Shown in pieces: positions 50,529 through 61,100 of a DNA stretch of 64,000 nucleotides. Position numbers and translations under genes: made by a program. The stretch covers positions 2,422,501-2,486,500 of the forward strand of contig NZ_CP016534.2 of assembly GCF_001687565.2 (NCBI RefSeq), in the 5' to 3' direction. How positions within the stretch are numbered: the first letter of the stretch is position 1; each line of letters starts with the position of its first letter. The notes under the pieces were generated by a model. That model was not told the origin of the DNA and made no database searches. It saw only the letters and a program-made list of their open reading frames with translations. The stretch is from Planococcus antarcticus DSM 14505 (GTDB lineage: Bacteria; Bacillota; Bacilli; Bacillales_A; Planococcaceae).

Positions 50529-51452
50529 TTAAGCATTATGTCTGTGATAAGCCATATCCTTGCGATCCTTTAAAACTTTTTCCGTAATCTCATCTGCCTG
50601 TTCTGTTTCGTTGCGCAGCCATTCGTAGAAAACAAGCCATAAGAACACTGTAAAGACAAGTTCCTGAAGTACCTTCATCGTAATACCGCCCGTACGCTGG
50701 TCTTCAATCGCTGACATGGTCGAGAACAGTTCCGGTCCCGACAAATTCAATTGCGACAGCGTTCCAGCAGGCACACATAATGCCATCGCTTGCAGCCATG
50801 CCTCACCATCGGTATAAGTCGCATAAAAAGGAGTACCACTAAAAATAATCAATGCACACGCGGGAGTCATTAAGACGCTTAGTCCAAATAAGTACGCCAG
50901 TTTACTCAAGCCGTGAAACCTATGCATACCTTCCAGGTTATTGACTACCGGCCACCAGTAAAATATGGCGGAGGTGAATAACACAATGTTTACAGCACCG
51001 TGAATCCATGCATCTTGTTTAACAAAATCAAAAACCATTGGAATATGATAAAACGAAAAAACCATTCCGAAAAGGATCAATGCTAACATCGGTTTAGTGA
51101 AAAAGTTGAACAGGGGCTTAATGACTGGCAGGCTAATAAATGCTCTCCAGATATAAGTCGGAATACCCATAATTAATAATGGCGGAATCAACAACAGCAA
51201 TAGCGCCATCTGGACCATATGCATTGTAAAGAGGATATGCCCGTACAAATCTACTGGTGAACCTTTAATAATATAAAGCAGAACCATGCCCGAAACAAAA
51301 AGTGCAGCTTCCTTTATGCTAAGCGGCTGACTTCCTTTAAATTTTCCGCGCCACTTTGTCGTAGCCAAAAAATATAGAATCGTCACCAATACGAGGACTG
51401 CTAAGTAAACGGGACTCCATAAAGCTTGAAACCCGAAGATACTGATTGGCAT
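50529..51452 (-). CDS. ctaG: Cytochrome c oxidase assembly factor CtaG
   Basis: 307 aa polytopic caa3-type CtaG, thought to help form the copper centre of the oxidase. About seven helices; conserved HILFTMHMVQMALLLLLIPP, FYHIPMVFDFV and AGTLSQLNLSGPELFS. The ATG at 51452 has GGAGG 9 bases upstream; a frame eight residues longer is not needed. It is separate from the main cta operon but close by. Confidence 0.92.
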   Translation of the reverse strand: MPISIFGFQALWSPVYLAVLVLVTILYFLATTKWRGKFKGSQPLSIKEAALFVSGMVLLYIIKGSPVDLYGHILFTMHMVQMALLLLLIPPLLIMGIPTYIWRAFISLPVIKPLFNFFTKPMLALILFGMVFSFYHIPMVFDFVKQDAWIHGAVNIVLFTSAIFYWWPVVNNLEGMHRFHGLSKLAYLFGLSVLMTPACALIIFSGTPFYATYTDGEAWLQAMALCVPAGTLSQLNLSGPELFSTMSAIEDQRTGGITMKVLQELVFTVFLWLVFYEWLRNETEQADEITEKVLKDRKDMAYHRHNA

Positions 51453-51484
51453 GTAATGAGACCTCCTTTTCTTCAAGTACCCTC

Positions 51485-51513
51485 ATTATATAGCGGCTTG
51501 CAAACTATATCAA
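51485..51513 (-). promoter_or_regulatory. SigA-type promoter of ctaG-ctaM
   Basis: TTGATA (51513-51508), 17-base spacer and TATAAT (51490-51485) on the minus strand. Confidence 0.8.
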
Positions 51514-51837
51514 TGAACGAACTATGAACAATATGAAATGCGAAAGCGTCCAAAAGCAGAAGCTAACCTAAAATCGCGACTTCCTGTCGCAACGGTTAGC
51601 TGACCCGCATCCTGCGGGCCCTCGACGGGCATAAGACAGTCTGGTGAAGCGGTGTTCTTTGCCTCACTTATGACCCTAGAATCTGGGCGCTGCAGCTGGA
51701 CTACAAGATATGCACTAATGACCTACTTGACTCTCCCCTTTTTCTGTCTCGCGCTTGTCACCATGCTCGGAATTCTCTTCACAAAGCGATTTAAGACCTC
51801 TATGCCATCATATTTCTTATGCACACCAACAAGCCAC
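51514..51837. repeat. Intergenic gap with REP-like hairpins
   Basis: Between the ctaG promoter and the ctaF terminator. A nested hairpin has outer arms GCTAACC / GGTTAGC (51562-51568, 51594-51600) and inner GCGAC-TTCCT-GTCGC (51576-51590); it is followed by CCCGC-ATCCT-GCGGG (51604-51618). The rest to 51837 shows no gene: a 70-residue plus-strand frame starting with GTG at 51652 has no good ribosome site and runs into the terminator. Confidence 0.55.
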
Positions 51838-51872
51838 AGAAAAACCCCCTACCTCGAAAGGTAAGGGGTTTT
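51838..51872 (-). terminator. Terminator of the ctaB/C/D/E/F operon
   Basis: AAAACCCCTTACCT / AGGTAGGGGGTTTT hairpin on the minus strand shortly after the ctaF stop. Confidence 0.88.
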
Positions 51873-51881
51873 AAAAGCAAC

Positions 51882-52214
51882 CTACCACCAAATAATTGTT
51901 ACAAACGTAAGAATTGTGATGAAAGCTACAAAAATTCCACAGAACAGGAAGAAGGCTACCATGCCATGCCCTTTACCACTCAAGTGCATGAAATAATAAA
52001 GTTGAAGAACTACTTGAATCCCCGCCAACAATAGAATGATTGGAACGATCAAGTAAACTGAGAATCCAGCAGCAACCATTGTAAATGCAATTAATGTCAA
52101 AAAAATCATAATTGCGAATGTTGCCAAATGGCCACGCATTTCTTCTGCTCTTTTTTTCTTCGCGTATTCAAATTCTGCCTGAGATCTAACATAAATATGT
52201 GTATCGTTTGACAT
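51882..52214 (-). CDS. ctaF: Cytochrome c oxidase subunit IVB
   Basis: 110 aa small oxidase subunit with three helices (LATFAIMIFLTLIAFTMVAA; FSVYLIVPIILLLAGIQVVL; MVAFFLFCGIFVAFITILTF) and the central motif QLYYFMHLSGKGH. The start overlaps the ctaE stop (TAATG). Longer frames lie within ctaE. Confidence 0.93.
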   Translation of the reverse strand: MSNDTHIYVRSQAEFEYAKKKRAEEMRGHLATFAIMIFLTLIAFTMVAAGFSVYLIVPIILLLAGIQVVLQLYYFMHLSGKGHGMVAFFLFCGIFVAFITILTFVTIIWW

Positions 52215-52840
52215 TATCCGATCACTCCCATCAAATAAACGACAGTAAAGATGAAGACCCATACGACGTCAATAAAATGCCAGTATAGAGAAGCTAGATA
52301 GAATTTTGGTGCATTGTACATGTTCAATCCGCGTTTAGCGTTGCGCAGCATTAATGCAATAAACCAGCTGAGACCAAATAGTACGTGTGCTCCGTGCGTT
52401 CCAACTAACGTATAAAAAGCAGAACTGAATGCACTGTTCGTAAAGCCGAATCCTAAGTGAACATAATGATTAAACTCATAAATTTCTAAGCCAAGGAATG
52501 TTGCACCAAGCAATACTGTAATACCCAGCCAAGCCTGCATGGCTTTAAAATTATGATTTTTCATGTGATACATAGCATAAACACTTGTCAATGAAGATGT
52601 CAAAAGAATCATTGTCATTGCAAAGACCAGTGGCAGTTCAAAAAGTCCAGCGGCAGAAAATTCCATGCCGCTTGGTCCTTTATCTTTCAAAGCAAGGTAA
52701 GTTGCGAAAAGAGAAGCAAACGTTACTGTCTCTGCAGCAAGAAGCAACCAGAAACCAATAAACTTATTTTTACCTTCCATCGTAGCCGTTTCAGGGTGCT
52801 CCGGCCAGGATTGAGGTGTATATCGTTGATTAATGTCCAT
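52214..52840 (-). CDS. ctaE: Cytochrome c oxidase subunit III
   Basis: 208 aa with five helices; FWLLLAAETVTFASLFATYL at the first helix and LVGTHGAHVLFGLSWFI near the end are family motifs. The start at 52840 has AAAGGAGG 8 bases upstream, inside the end of ctaD (11-base overlap). Confidence 0.95.
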   Translation of the reverse strand: MDINQRYTPQSWPEHPETATMEGKNKFIGFWLLLAAETVTFASLFATYLALKDKGPSGMEFSAAGLFELPLVFAMTMILLTSSLTSVYAMYHMKNHNFKAMQAWLGITVLLGATFLGLEIYEFNHYVHLGFGFTNSAFSSAFYTLVGTHGAHVLFGLSWFIALMLRNAKRGLNMYNAPKFYLASLYWHFIDVVWVFIFTVVYLMGVIG

Positions 52841-54710
52841 CGGTGTTGCCTCCTTTCGCATCTTCTAGTAATTCTGCTTTTGTAACATGGAAACCTAAAT
52901 CATCTTTCAATGAACGAACTAACATGGAACCGAACAGAATGACCATTCCAATAATTAATACTGGAAGTGCCCAAACTTTATCGTCTAAGAAATATAGAGC
53001 TCCGAACGAAGCAACAAACATGCCAAAAGACATAATGAACGGAATGATTGAACTGTTCGGCATATGAATATCTTCGAGAGGTTCAGCGAAAATCATTCCT
53101 TCTTTATTGCCGTCCATTTTTTCGATCCAGTAAGTATCAAGACCACGAACTAATGGAGTTTGCGCAAAGTTGTAGAATGGCGGTGGAGATGGTATAGCCC
53201 ATTCCAAAGTACGGCCATCGCCCCATGGATCGTTGCCGACACGCTCGTTCTTGACCGTTGTCAATACAACATTGACCAGAAGAATAATGACACCAATTGC
53301 CATCAGTGCAGCACCCGCCGAACTAATTGCATTGAATAGATCCCAGCCCTGGTCTGCTCCGAACGTGTAAACACGTCGCGGCATACCCATCAAGCCTAAG
53401 AAATGCTGGATGAAGAACGTTAAATGGAATCCGATGAAGAAGAACCAGAATGTCCATTTCCCTAATTTTTCACTTAGCATTGTTCCAAACATTTTCGGCC
53501 AGTACAAATGTGTACCTGCTAAAATCCCCAATACAACACCACCGACAATAACATAGTGGAAGTGGGCTACGATAAAGTAAGAATCGTGCAACTGATAATC
53601 CAAAGGCGCAATTGCTTGCATGACTCCTGTTACCCCACCTGCTACAAATGAAGGAATAAACGCGATAGCGTAAATCATTGGAACTGTAAAGGAAATGCTT
53701 CCTCCCCAGATCGTTAGCAGCCAGTTAAAGATTTTGATTCCTGTTGGTACTGCGATGATCATTGTTGCCAAGGCGAACACAGCATTAGCTGTTGGCCCTA
53801 AACCAACTGTGAACATGTGGTGAGCCCAAACCATGAATCCGTAGAAACCAATCAGGATTGTCGCGAAAACAAGTGCCGTGTATCCGAAAAGGCGTTTACG
53901 AGAAAAGATTGCAAAGATTTCAGAGAAGATACCGAAAGCTGGCAAAATTAGGATGTAAACTTCAGGGTGACCAAAGATCCAGAATAAATGTTCCCAGATG
54001 ATCGTGTTTCCGCCCATTTCGACTGCAAAAAAGCTAGCACCGAACATACGGTCAAAAATCATGAAGAAAAGTCCGACTGTAAGTGGCGGAAATGCCAATA
54101 GAATTAATGCGGAAGCAACAAAAGTTGTCCACGTGAACAATGGCATTCTCATATATGTCATACCCGGCGCACGCATATTGATAATCGTTACCAGGAAGTT
54201 AATCCCTGCAATCAATGTACCAAAACCGGATATGGTCAATCCTAGTGAATAAAAGTCGATTCCGTGGCCTTCTGATGCCAATGCCAACGAAGCATAGTTC
54301 GTCCAGCCTGCATCTGGTGCGCCCCCCAAGAACCAAGAAAGGTTAAGGAAAATACCACCAAAGAAAAATAACCAGAAACCAAGTGAATTCAAGAATGGGA
54401 AGGCTACATCACGCGCGCCAATCTGCAAAGGCATTATAGCGTTCATGAAAGCCAGTAAAATTGGCATTGCTGCCAAGAAGATCATGGTAGTACCGTGCAT
54501 TGTTATAATTTCATTATATGTTCCGGCACTTAGGAAATCATTTCCTGCTTTAGCCAACTGGACACGAATCAACATCGCTTCCAAACCACCAACAAGGAAG
54601 AAGAAACCACCTGAGATGAGATAAAGGATTGCGATCTTCTTATGGTCGACCGTTGTCATGAAGTCCCATATAGTAGCACCGAAGCCCTTTTTTTGAGCAA
54701 TAGAACTCAC
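52830..54710 (-). CDS. ctaD: Cytochrome c oxidase subunit I
   Basis: 626 aa catalytic subunit of an aa3/caa3 oxidase that reduces oxygen and pumps protons. Heme a and CuB ligands: TMHGTTMIFLAAMP, WEHLFWIFGHPEVYILILPA (with the His-Tyr pair), FMVWAHHMFTVG and HDSYFIVAHFHYVIVGG. The K- and D-channel Glu lies in the FGHPEVY region as usual for this type. GTG start with GGGAGG 8 bases upstream. The long C-terminus is typical of the Bacillus enzyme. Confidence 0.97.
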   Translation of the reverse strand: MSSIAQKKGFGATIWDFMTTVDHKKIAILYLISGGFFFLVGGLEAMLIRVQLAKAGNDFLSAGTYNEIITMHGTTMIFLAAMPILLAFMNAIMPLQIGARDVAFPFLNSLGFWLFFFGGIFLNLSWFLGGAPDAGWTNYASLALASEGHGIDFYSLGLTISGFGTLIAGINFLVTIINMRAPGMTYMRMPLFTWTTFVASALILLAFPPLTVGLFFMIFDRMFGASFFAVEMGGNTIIWEHLFWIFGHPEVYILILPAFGIFSEIFAIFSRKRLFGYTALVFATILIGFYGFMVWAHHMFTVGLGPTANAVFALATMIIAVPTGIKIFNWLLTIWGGSISFTVPMIYAIAFIPSFVAGGVTGVMQAIAPLDYQLHDSYFIVAHFHYVIVGGVVLGILAGTHLYWPKMFGTMLSEKLGKWTFWFFFIGFHLTFFIQHFLGLMGMPRRVYTFGADQGWDLFNAISSAGAALMAIGVIILLVNVVLTTVKNERVGNDPWGDGRTLEWAIPSPPPFYNFAQTPLVRGLDTYWIEKMDGNKEGMIFAEPLEDIHMPNSSIIPFIMSFGMFVASFGALYFLDDKVWALPVLIIGMVILFGSMLVRSLKDDLGFHVTKAELLEDAKGGNTDGH

Positions 54711-54740
54711 ACTGTAAACCTCCCTTTTTAAGCTTTATTT

Positions 54741-55835
54741 CTACTCTTCAACCGATAAGCCCATCAAATAGGCTGCAAGAGCATCGAGTTCTTGATCTGA
54801 CAGTGCTTCTCCATTATTCAATGAAGCTGCCTCTGGCATTAAGTTGCCAGGCTTGTATTCCTGCGGATTTTGAATCCAGTTTTTAAGATTTTCTTCGTTG
54901 TGTTCCAAGTATCCAGCAACACGGTTACGATCTCCAAATGTCGCCAAGTTAGGTCCGACTCCACCAGTTCCACCAGCACCAGAAACAGCGTGGCATTGAA
55001 TACAAGCTAATCCGTCAGCACCAAATAATTCTTCACCTTGCTGTGCCAGATCTCCTTCAGCTGCCGCTGGCTCTTCTGATTGCATGGCTGTTACCCATTG
55101 GTCAAACTCTTCGCGATCCACAGATTTCACTTTGAAATCCATTAATGCGTGAGAAGCTCCGCAAAGTTCAGCACATTTACCATAGAATACACCATCTTCA
55201 AGTTCTGATGATTCCTGATCGAATGTTAAGTAAAAAGTGTTGACGTTTTCAGGATTTACATCCAATTTACCGCCAATAGATGGAATCCAGAACGAGTGCT
55301 TGATGTCCGCAGAAATCAGGTTAAAGTAAACGCGTTCATCAGTCGGCACGACCAACTCTTGAGAAGTTACGATTCCCTGTTCAGGGTATTCAAATTCCCA
55401 CCAGTAAAGATTTCCAGTTACGTTGACTGTAAGATTCGATGAGGTGCCATCCTCTTCCTGAACGTCCATCGTAGAAACGTCAGCCAAATCGAATGTCGAA
55501 TAAACTGTTGGAACAGCAAGAATTAAAAGAAGAACAATCGGAACAGCTGTCCACAAAAATTCTAACCTTGCGCTTCCTTCAACTTGCTCAGGAATCATGT
55601 CTTCCCCCATTTTAGAACGGCGGAACTTAACAATCGCTAAAACGAAAATAATCGATACCACAATGATTACAAATAGCATAACAATAGATGATAAAATCAA
55701 TAAATTAAATTGATCCTGAGCAACTTCGCCCGCTGGTATCAAAGTCGAAATTTCTTCGCGTCCACATCCCGCAAGAAAAACCAACAATGCGGTCATCAAT
55801 GCGAAAAGACGCCATTTCTTAATACCTTTCATCAT
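54741..55835 (-). CDS. ctaC: Cytochrome c oxidase subunit II with cytochrome c domain
   Basis: 364 aa lipoprotein: signal with lipobox LAGC near residue 24, two membrane helices (LILSSIVMLFVIIVVSIIFV and FLWTAVPIVLLLILAVPTVY), a CuA domain with HSFWIPSIGGKLDV and YGKCAELCGASHALM, and a fused C-terminal cytochrome c domain with heme motif CIQCH and a later Met in GNLMPEA. This marks the caa3 type. The ATGATG start has AGGGG upstream. Confidence 0.97.
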   Translation of the reverse strand: MMKGIKKWRLFALMTALLVFLAGCGREEISTLIPAGEVAQDQFNLLILSSIVMLFVIIVVSIIFVLAIVKFRRSKMGEDMIPEQVEGSARLEFLWTAVPIVLLLILAVPTVYSTFDLADVSTMDVQEEDGTSSNLTVNVTGNLYWWEFEYPEQGIVTSQELVVPTDERVYFNLISADIKHSFWIPSIGGKLDVNPENVNTFYLTFDQESSELEDGVFYGKCAELCGASHALMDFKVKSVDREEFDQWVTAMQSEEPAAAEGDLAQQGEELFGADGLACIQCHAVSGAGGTGGVGPNLATFGDRNRVAGYLEHNEENLKNWIQNPQEYKPGNLMPEAASLNNGEALSDQELDALAAYLMGLSVEE

Positions 55836-55884
55836 AGCTTTTCATACCCCTCTCATTTAAATAATTACACTTTAAAAATGGTCA

Positions 55885-56802
55885 TTAGATGAAGACAGCA
55901 AAAATGATCATTGAAACAAACAAGATGGTCATATAGTTCAATGAATAGATAAACATTGTCTTCGCCCATTTCAAGTCATCAGCTACTTTAAATCCTCGAA
56001 TTGCCAATACAAGCCAGCCGATGTTCAAAAGTGTCGCTAAGATGATGAAGCCCGTCCCGAGTTCCATTAACAGGAATGGCAGAGGGAAAAGCATTACAAT
56101 CCATGCAAGCATCGATTTTTTTGTTCGGTGAAAACCTTTGACTACCGGTAGCATTGGAATATTCGCTGCCCGATACTCTTCTGTCCGCTTCATAGCCAAT
56201 GCATAAAAATGCGGCGGTTGCCAAATGAACATAATCAGAAATAATGCCCAGGCGCCCGTGCCGAGCGTAGGTTCCACGGCTGCCCAACCGATTAGCGGAG
56301 GAATGGCTCCAGAGATGCTTCCCACAATCGTGTTGCTGACATGGCGCCTTTTTGACCACATGGAATATAAGACGACATAAGCTAAAACACCGGCAATTCC
56401 AAACATACCAGCTGATACAGAAGCGGAAAACAAGAATAATTCGCCTATAACGATGAAAGAAACAGCAAGTGCCAATACAGCTGATGGCTTGAACCTTCCT
56501 GTCACTGTCGGACGTGCTTTTTTACTTTCCATCAAAGGATCTATATCTGTATCAATGTAGTTATTCATGGCTGCAGAACCCGCGATGATCAGTGCTGAAC
56601 CGACGATAGTATAGACAAGAATATCCAGCTCGTTCAGAAAATGTCTGTCGGAAAACTGAAATGCAAGCCACAGCCCTGTGAAGACAGTGATCAAATTAGA
56701 ATTGACGATTCCAATTTTGATAAGTGCTAGAAAGTCTTTCAGGAATGTGGTCGCTTCCGGTGCTTCATGAGTTTCTGCAGACATTGCCCGGCCATTTGAC
56801 AT
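55885..56802 (-). CDS. ctaB: Protoheme IX farnesyltransferase (heme O synthase)
   Basis: Adds farnesyl to heme B to make heme O, the precursor of heme A. 305 aa UbiA family with nine helices. Asp-rich motif NNYIDTDIDPLMESKKARPT near residue 92, and the second motif IWQPPHFYALAMKRTEEYRAA. The ATG at 56802 has AAGGAGGG upstream. It precedes ctaC and diverges from ctaA, which completes the pathway. Confidence 0.96.
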   Translation of the reverse strand: MSNGRAMSAETHEAPEATTFLKDFLALIKIGIVNSNLITVFTGLWLAFQFSDRHFLNELDILVYTIVGSALIIAGSAAMNNYIDTDIDPLMESKKARPTVTGRFKPSAVLALAVSFIVIGELFLFSASVSAGMFGIAGVLAYVVLYSMWSKRRHVSNTIVGSISGAIPPLIGWAAVEPTLGTGAWALFLIMFIWQPPHFYALAMKRTEEYRAANIPMLPVVKGFHRTKKSMLAWIVMLFPLPFLLMELGTGFIILATLLNIGWLVLAIRGFKVADDLKWAKTMFIYSLNYMTILFVSMIIFAVFI

Positions 56803-57147
56803 ATAAGTCCCTCCTTTCAAAGTTGTAAGCATATTCCGCTAACCATAACTATATCTAAAATCCAGTCGCTTTTCTACATATAACTGAAATTTCCTGATAA
56901 AAGAGATGATTTTACGCAATTGTCCTCACTTATATTCATCTCTTATCATACATTAAAGGTCACACTATTTTAAGATAGAAAAATAATAGTTTTTGAACAG
57001 TTTGTGAAGCGTCATTTATTATGTCCAAATCTTGAAAGTTTCCTCTATTGTTGATTTCTCGTTGTATTTTGCAGAAACATTCGCTATTATCGAGTATGCA
57101 GGTAGATGGACGTTGAAAAGTTTTCTATAAAAAAAGTAGGTGGTATT
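56803..57147. promoter_or_regulatory. Divergent control region of ctaA and ctaB
   Basis: AT-rich region of 345 bases without a gene. Toward ctaA, TTGAAC (56993-56998) and TATTAT (57017-57022) are 18 bases apart. TTTGTGAAG at 57001-57009 resembles the ResD site TTTGTGAAT recalled from B. subtilis ctaA. Toward ctaB a weaker pair TTAAAA / TATGAT with 17-base spacing can be read near 56945-56975. All of these are candidates only. Confidence 0.45.
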
Positions 57148-58062
57148 TTGCAGCAAAATAGATATATAAAATGGTTCGCCGTTGCGGCTACCATAGGCAT
57201 GTTATTGATTCTTCTGGGCGGGGCCCTTGTCACTAAGACTGACAGCGGGTTAGGTTGTGGCCGAAATTGGCCGGACTGCAATGGCAAATTGATTCCAGAT
57301 GATATAACGACTGAAGTTTTGATTGAATTTTCCCACCGTTTAGTAACCGGTGTTGTCGGCATCTTGATCATCATCCTGGCAGTTTGGGCGTGGAGAAAAT
57401 TCGGACATGTACGAGAAACAAAGTTCCTAGCCGTTATGGCTGTCTTCTTTTTAGTGCTTCAGGCATTGATTGGAGCCGCACAGGTGCTTTGGGGCCAAGG
57501 TGATTTTATCCTCGCTCTTCACTTTGGAATTTCCTTGCTATCGTTCGCTTCCATACTGTTGCTGACTTTGTTGATTTTTGAAGTCGACCGGAAGTTTGAT
57601 GCAGATCGCTTGCAGATCGGCAAGAAATTGCGTTTTCACACGATTGGTGTCACCTTGTACTCTTATATTGTGGTTTATACTGGGGCGCTGGTCCGTCATA
57701 CCGAGTCGAGTCTCATCTGTTCAGATTGGCCTCTATGTCGAAACGACAGTTTCGCATTGCCGAGCAATATGTATGAATGGGTTCAAATGGGTCATCGCAC
57801 GGCAGCCGGCTTGATTGTTATCTGGCTCGGTTACATTGCCTGGCACGCAATTAAGCATTACAAAGATCAGCGCGTTATCTACTGGGGTTGGAGCATCGCT
57901 TTCATCATTGTTCTTCTTCAAGCGTCCACAGGAATGCTGGTCGTACTGACAAAATTAAACTTGGTTGTCGCACTTCTTCACTCGCTCTTAATTTCCATGC
58001 TTTTCGGTTTACTGTGTTATATGGTGCTGCTCGTTTCACGCAGCCGCATTAAAAAATCCTAA
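57148..58062 (+). CDS. ctaA: Heme A synthase
   Basis: Oxidises heme O to heme A in the membrane. 304 aa, eight helices in two homologous halves. GGALVTKTDSGLGCGRNWPDC has the conserved cysteine pair; EFSHRLVTG, HFGISLLSF and MGHRTAAGLIV hold the conserved histidines; a second Cys pair is in SSLICSDWPLCRND. I prefer a TTG start at 57148 (AGGTGG 4-5 bases upstream), which gives the normal length; an ATG at 57106 adds 14 residues and has only a weak site. Confidence 0.93.
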   Translation: MQQNRYIKWFAVAATIGMLLILLGGALVTKTDSGLGCGRNWPDCNGKLIPDDITTEVLIEFSHRLVTGVVGILIIILAVWAWRKFGHVRETKFLAVMAVFFLVLQALIGAAQVLWGQGDFILALHFGISLLSFASILLLTLLIFEVDRKFDADRLQIGKKLRFHTIGVTLYSYIVVYTGALVRHTESSLICSDWPLCRNDSFALPSNMYEWVQMGHRTAAGLIVIWLGYIAWHAIKHYKDQRVIYWGWSIAFIIVLLQASTGMLVVLTKLNLVVALLHSLLISMLFGLLCYMVLLVSRSRIKKS

Positions 58063-58063
58063 T

Positions 58064-58101
58064 AAAAAAATGGCTGGCGCTTTTGCGTCAGCCATTTTTT
58101 T
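58064..58101. terminator. Bidirectional terminator between ctaA and pycA
   Basis: AAAAAATGGCTGgCGC / GCGtCAGCCATTTTTT hairpin with A and T runs on both sides, between convergent genes. Confidence 0.92.
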
Positions 58102-61100
58102 ATTTTTTCTCCATTTCGATCAAAAGGTCACCTGTAGAAATGCCGTCGCTGGCAATAACATGGATGTCCTGAATTGTTCCATCAAATGGAGCTTGGACGG
58201 TTGTTTCCATTTTCATCGCTTCGGTCACAAGCAAATGATCTCCGCGTTTCACTTTGGCCCCTTTTTCTGTCAGCACTTTTAATACAGTACCAGGCATTGT
58301 TGCTGCAATGTGGCTTTCATTTGTCGGATTGGCTTTCGGCTTCGCTGTGCTATCTGCTTCCACCGTCATATCTTGGATGCTAACTTCTCGTGGCTGGCCA
58401 TTTAATTCAAAATAAATGATCCGCGTTCCATCTTTTTGCGGTTCGCCAATTGAAACCAGTTTGATCATCAACGTTTTACCTTTTTCAATTTCCACTTCGA
58501 TTTCTTCGCCCAGCCTCATCCCGTATAGGAAAGTCAAGGTGTCGAGAACCGATACTTTTCCGAATTGGATATTGGTTGTCGTGTATTCTTCGAATACTTT
58601 TGGATAAAGTGCATGAGCTAGGGTTTCATGACTAGTCACCGGGCGCTTCAGTTTATCATACAAAGTTTTCTCAATTTTATCGAAGTCTACAGGCTCCAAA
58701 AGTTCGCCAGGACGAACTGTAATCGGCTCCCGCTCTTTCAAGATGACTTTTTGAAGCTCTTTCGGGAATCCACCATGCGGCTGGCCGATATAGCCTTCAA
58801 AGAATTCAATGACTGATTCCGGGAAGTCGATCGTTTTCCCTCGGGAAATAACCGTTTCTTCATTCAATTCATTTTGAACCATGAATAAGGCCATGTCCCC
58901 TACTACTTTGGAAGAAGGCGTCACTTTTACGACATCACCGAACAATAGGTTAACGCGTGAATACATGGTTTTAACTTCTTCCCAGCGCATGCCAAGACCT
59001 ACTGCTTTAGCTTGCTGCTGAAGATTGCTGTATTGTCCACCCGGCATCTCATGTACATAGACCTCAGAATGTGGGCTGTTCATGCCGCTTTCAAAGTCGA
59101 CATAGTATTTGCGGACATCTTCCCAGTAATGGGACATTTTTTCGAGTCCTTTAACATTTGCTCTGACTTCACGACCACTGCCGCTCGTCGCATAATAAAG
59201 TGAATTGGCGCTTGGCTGAGAAGTCAAGCCTGCCATGGATCCAAGAGCCGTATCCACGATGTCCACTCCCGCTTCAATGGCTTTTGAATATAAATAGATA
59301 CCATTACCGCTGGTGTCATGCGTGTGAAGGTGGATTGGCAACGAAACCGTGTCTTTTAATTCAGATACTAATCGGTAGGCCGCTTCAGGTTTCAACAGTC
59401 CTGCCATATCTTTGATTGCCAGAATATGGGCACCTGCCGCTTCTAATTCTTTGGCCATATCCTTGTAATATTGAACCGTGTACTTATCGCGGGTTGGGTC
59501 TAAAATATCCCCTGTATAACAGATCGCCGCTTCCGCGATCTTCCCGGATTGGCGGACTTCGTCAATCGCCACTTCCATTCCTTTGATCCAGTTCAAGCTA
59601 TCAAAGATACGGAATACGTCGATTCCAGCATCTCCTGATTTCTGGACAAACTCACGAATCACATTGTCTGGATAATTTTTGTAGCCGACGGCATTAGCAC
59701 CGCGGAACAACATTTGGAACAAGACGTTCGGAATTTCCTGGCGAAGCTTAATGAGTCGTTCCCACGGATCTTCTTTAAGGAACCTGTAGGATACGTCAAA
59801 AGTCGCGCCTCCCCACATCTCCAAAGAAAACAAATCGTTTTGCAAACGTGCAGTTTCTTTAGCAATCTCAAATAAATCATGAGAACGGACGCGTGTTGCC
59901 AATAACGATTGATGGGCATCGCGGAATGTTGTGTCCGTCAACAAGACATCTTTCTGCTCATGGATCCATTTCGTTAACCCTTCAGCACCTTGCAGATCAA
60001 AAATTTGTTTTGTGCCATTTGGTGCTGGAGCTAGCAAATCCACTTCTGGTTTCCGCGGCGCTGCAAAAATCGGTTTCTTTTTCTTTTCGATGCCCGGGAA
60101 GCCGTTGACCGTTACATTGCCGATATAGCTCAGTAACTTTGTCCCACGGTCTTGACGCACAGGGAAGATAAATAATTCCGGAGTCGTATCGATAAAGCTG
60201 GTATCAAAATCACCTTTGATGAAGTTTTTGTGTTTAACAACATTTTCCAAGAAAGGGATATTTGTTTTAATTCCACGAATCCGAAATTCCTGCAGGTTGC
60301 GATCCATTTTAGCGGCAGCTTCCTTAAATGTCACTGCCCACGTAGAAACTTTAACCAAAAGAGAGTCATAATAAGGTGAAATGACTGCCCCTTGGAAGCC
60401 GTTACCCGCATCCAAACGTACGCCAAATCCGCCACCGGAGCGATAAACCATCAATTTTCCAGCATCCGGCATAAAGTCGTTCAATGGATCTTCTGTCGTG
60501 ACACGGGATTGAATTGCATAGCCGAATAACGGAATTTTGTCCTGTTCTGGAATGCCCACTTCTTCACTGTGTATCATATGCCCTCTGGCAATATGGATCT
60601 GCGCGTGGACAATATCGATTCCGGTAATCATTTCCGTAATTGTATGTTCCACCTGAATGCGTGGATTTACTTCGATAAAGTAAAACTCATCATTGGCAAC
60701 AAGAAATTCAACCGTGCCCGCGTTTATGTAGTTAATGTTTTTCATCAATTTGACTGCGGCATCACAAATTTCATTGCGCAATTCATTGCTGATTGAGTTG
60801 GAAGGTGCGATTTCTACAACTTTTTGATGACGACGCTGAATTGAACAATCTCTTTCATACAGATGAATGATATTGCCTTCTGAATCGCCTAAAATTTGGA
60901 CTTCGATATGCTTAGGCTTTTCGACAAACTTTTCAACATACATCTCATCCGAACCAAAAGCCGCTTTTGCCTCAGATTTTGCGCGTTCGTAGGAAGATGC
61001 TAATTCTTCGTGTGATCTAACGATTCGCATTCCACGTCCGCCACCGCCAAGAGAAGCTTTGACCATTAACGGAAACCCTGCTTTTTTACTGAATTCTTCA

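Noticed and set aside
51652..51864. Plus-strand 70-residue frame in the gap between ctaG and ctaF
   Set aside because: Starts at GTG with only a weak ribosome site, runs through the hairpin region into the ctaF terminator, and has no recognisable domain.
57106..57147. ATG start of ctaA at 57106
   Set aside because: It adds 14 residues not seen in B. subtilis CtaA and has a poor ribosome site; the TTG at 57148 fits length and site better, though not beyond doubt.
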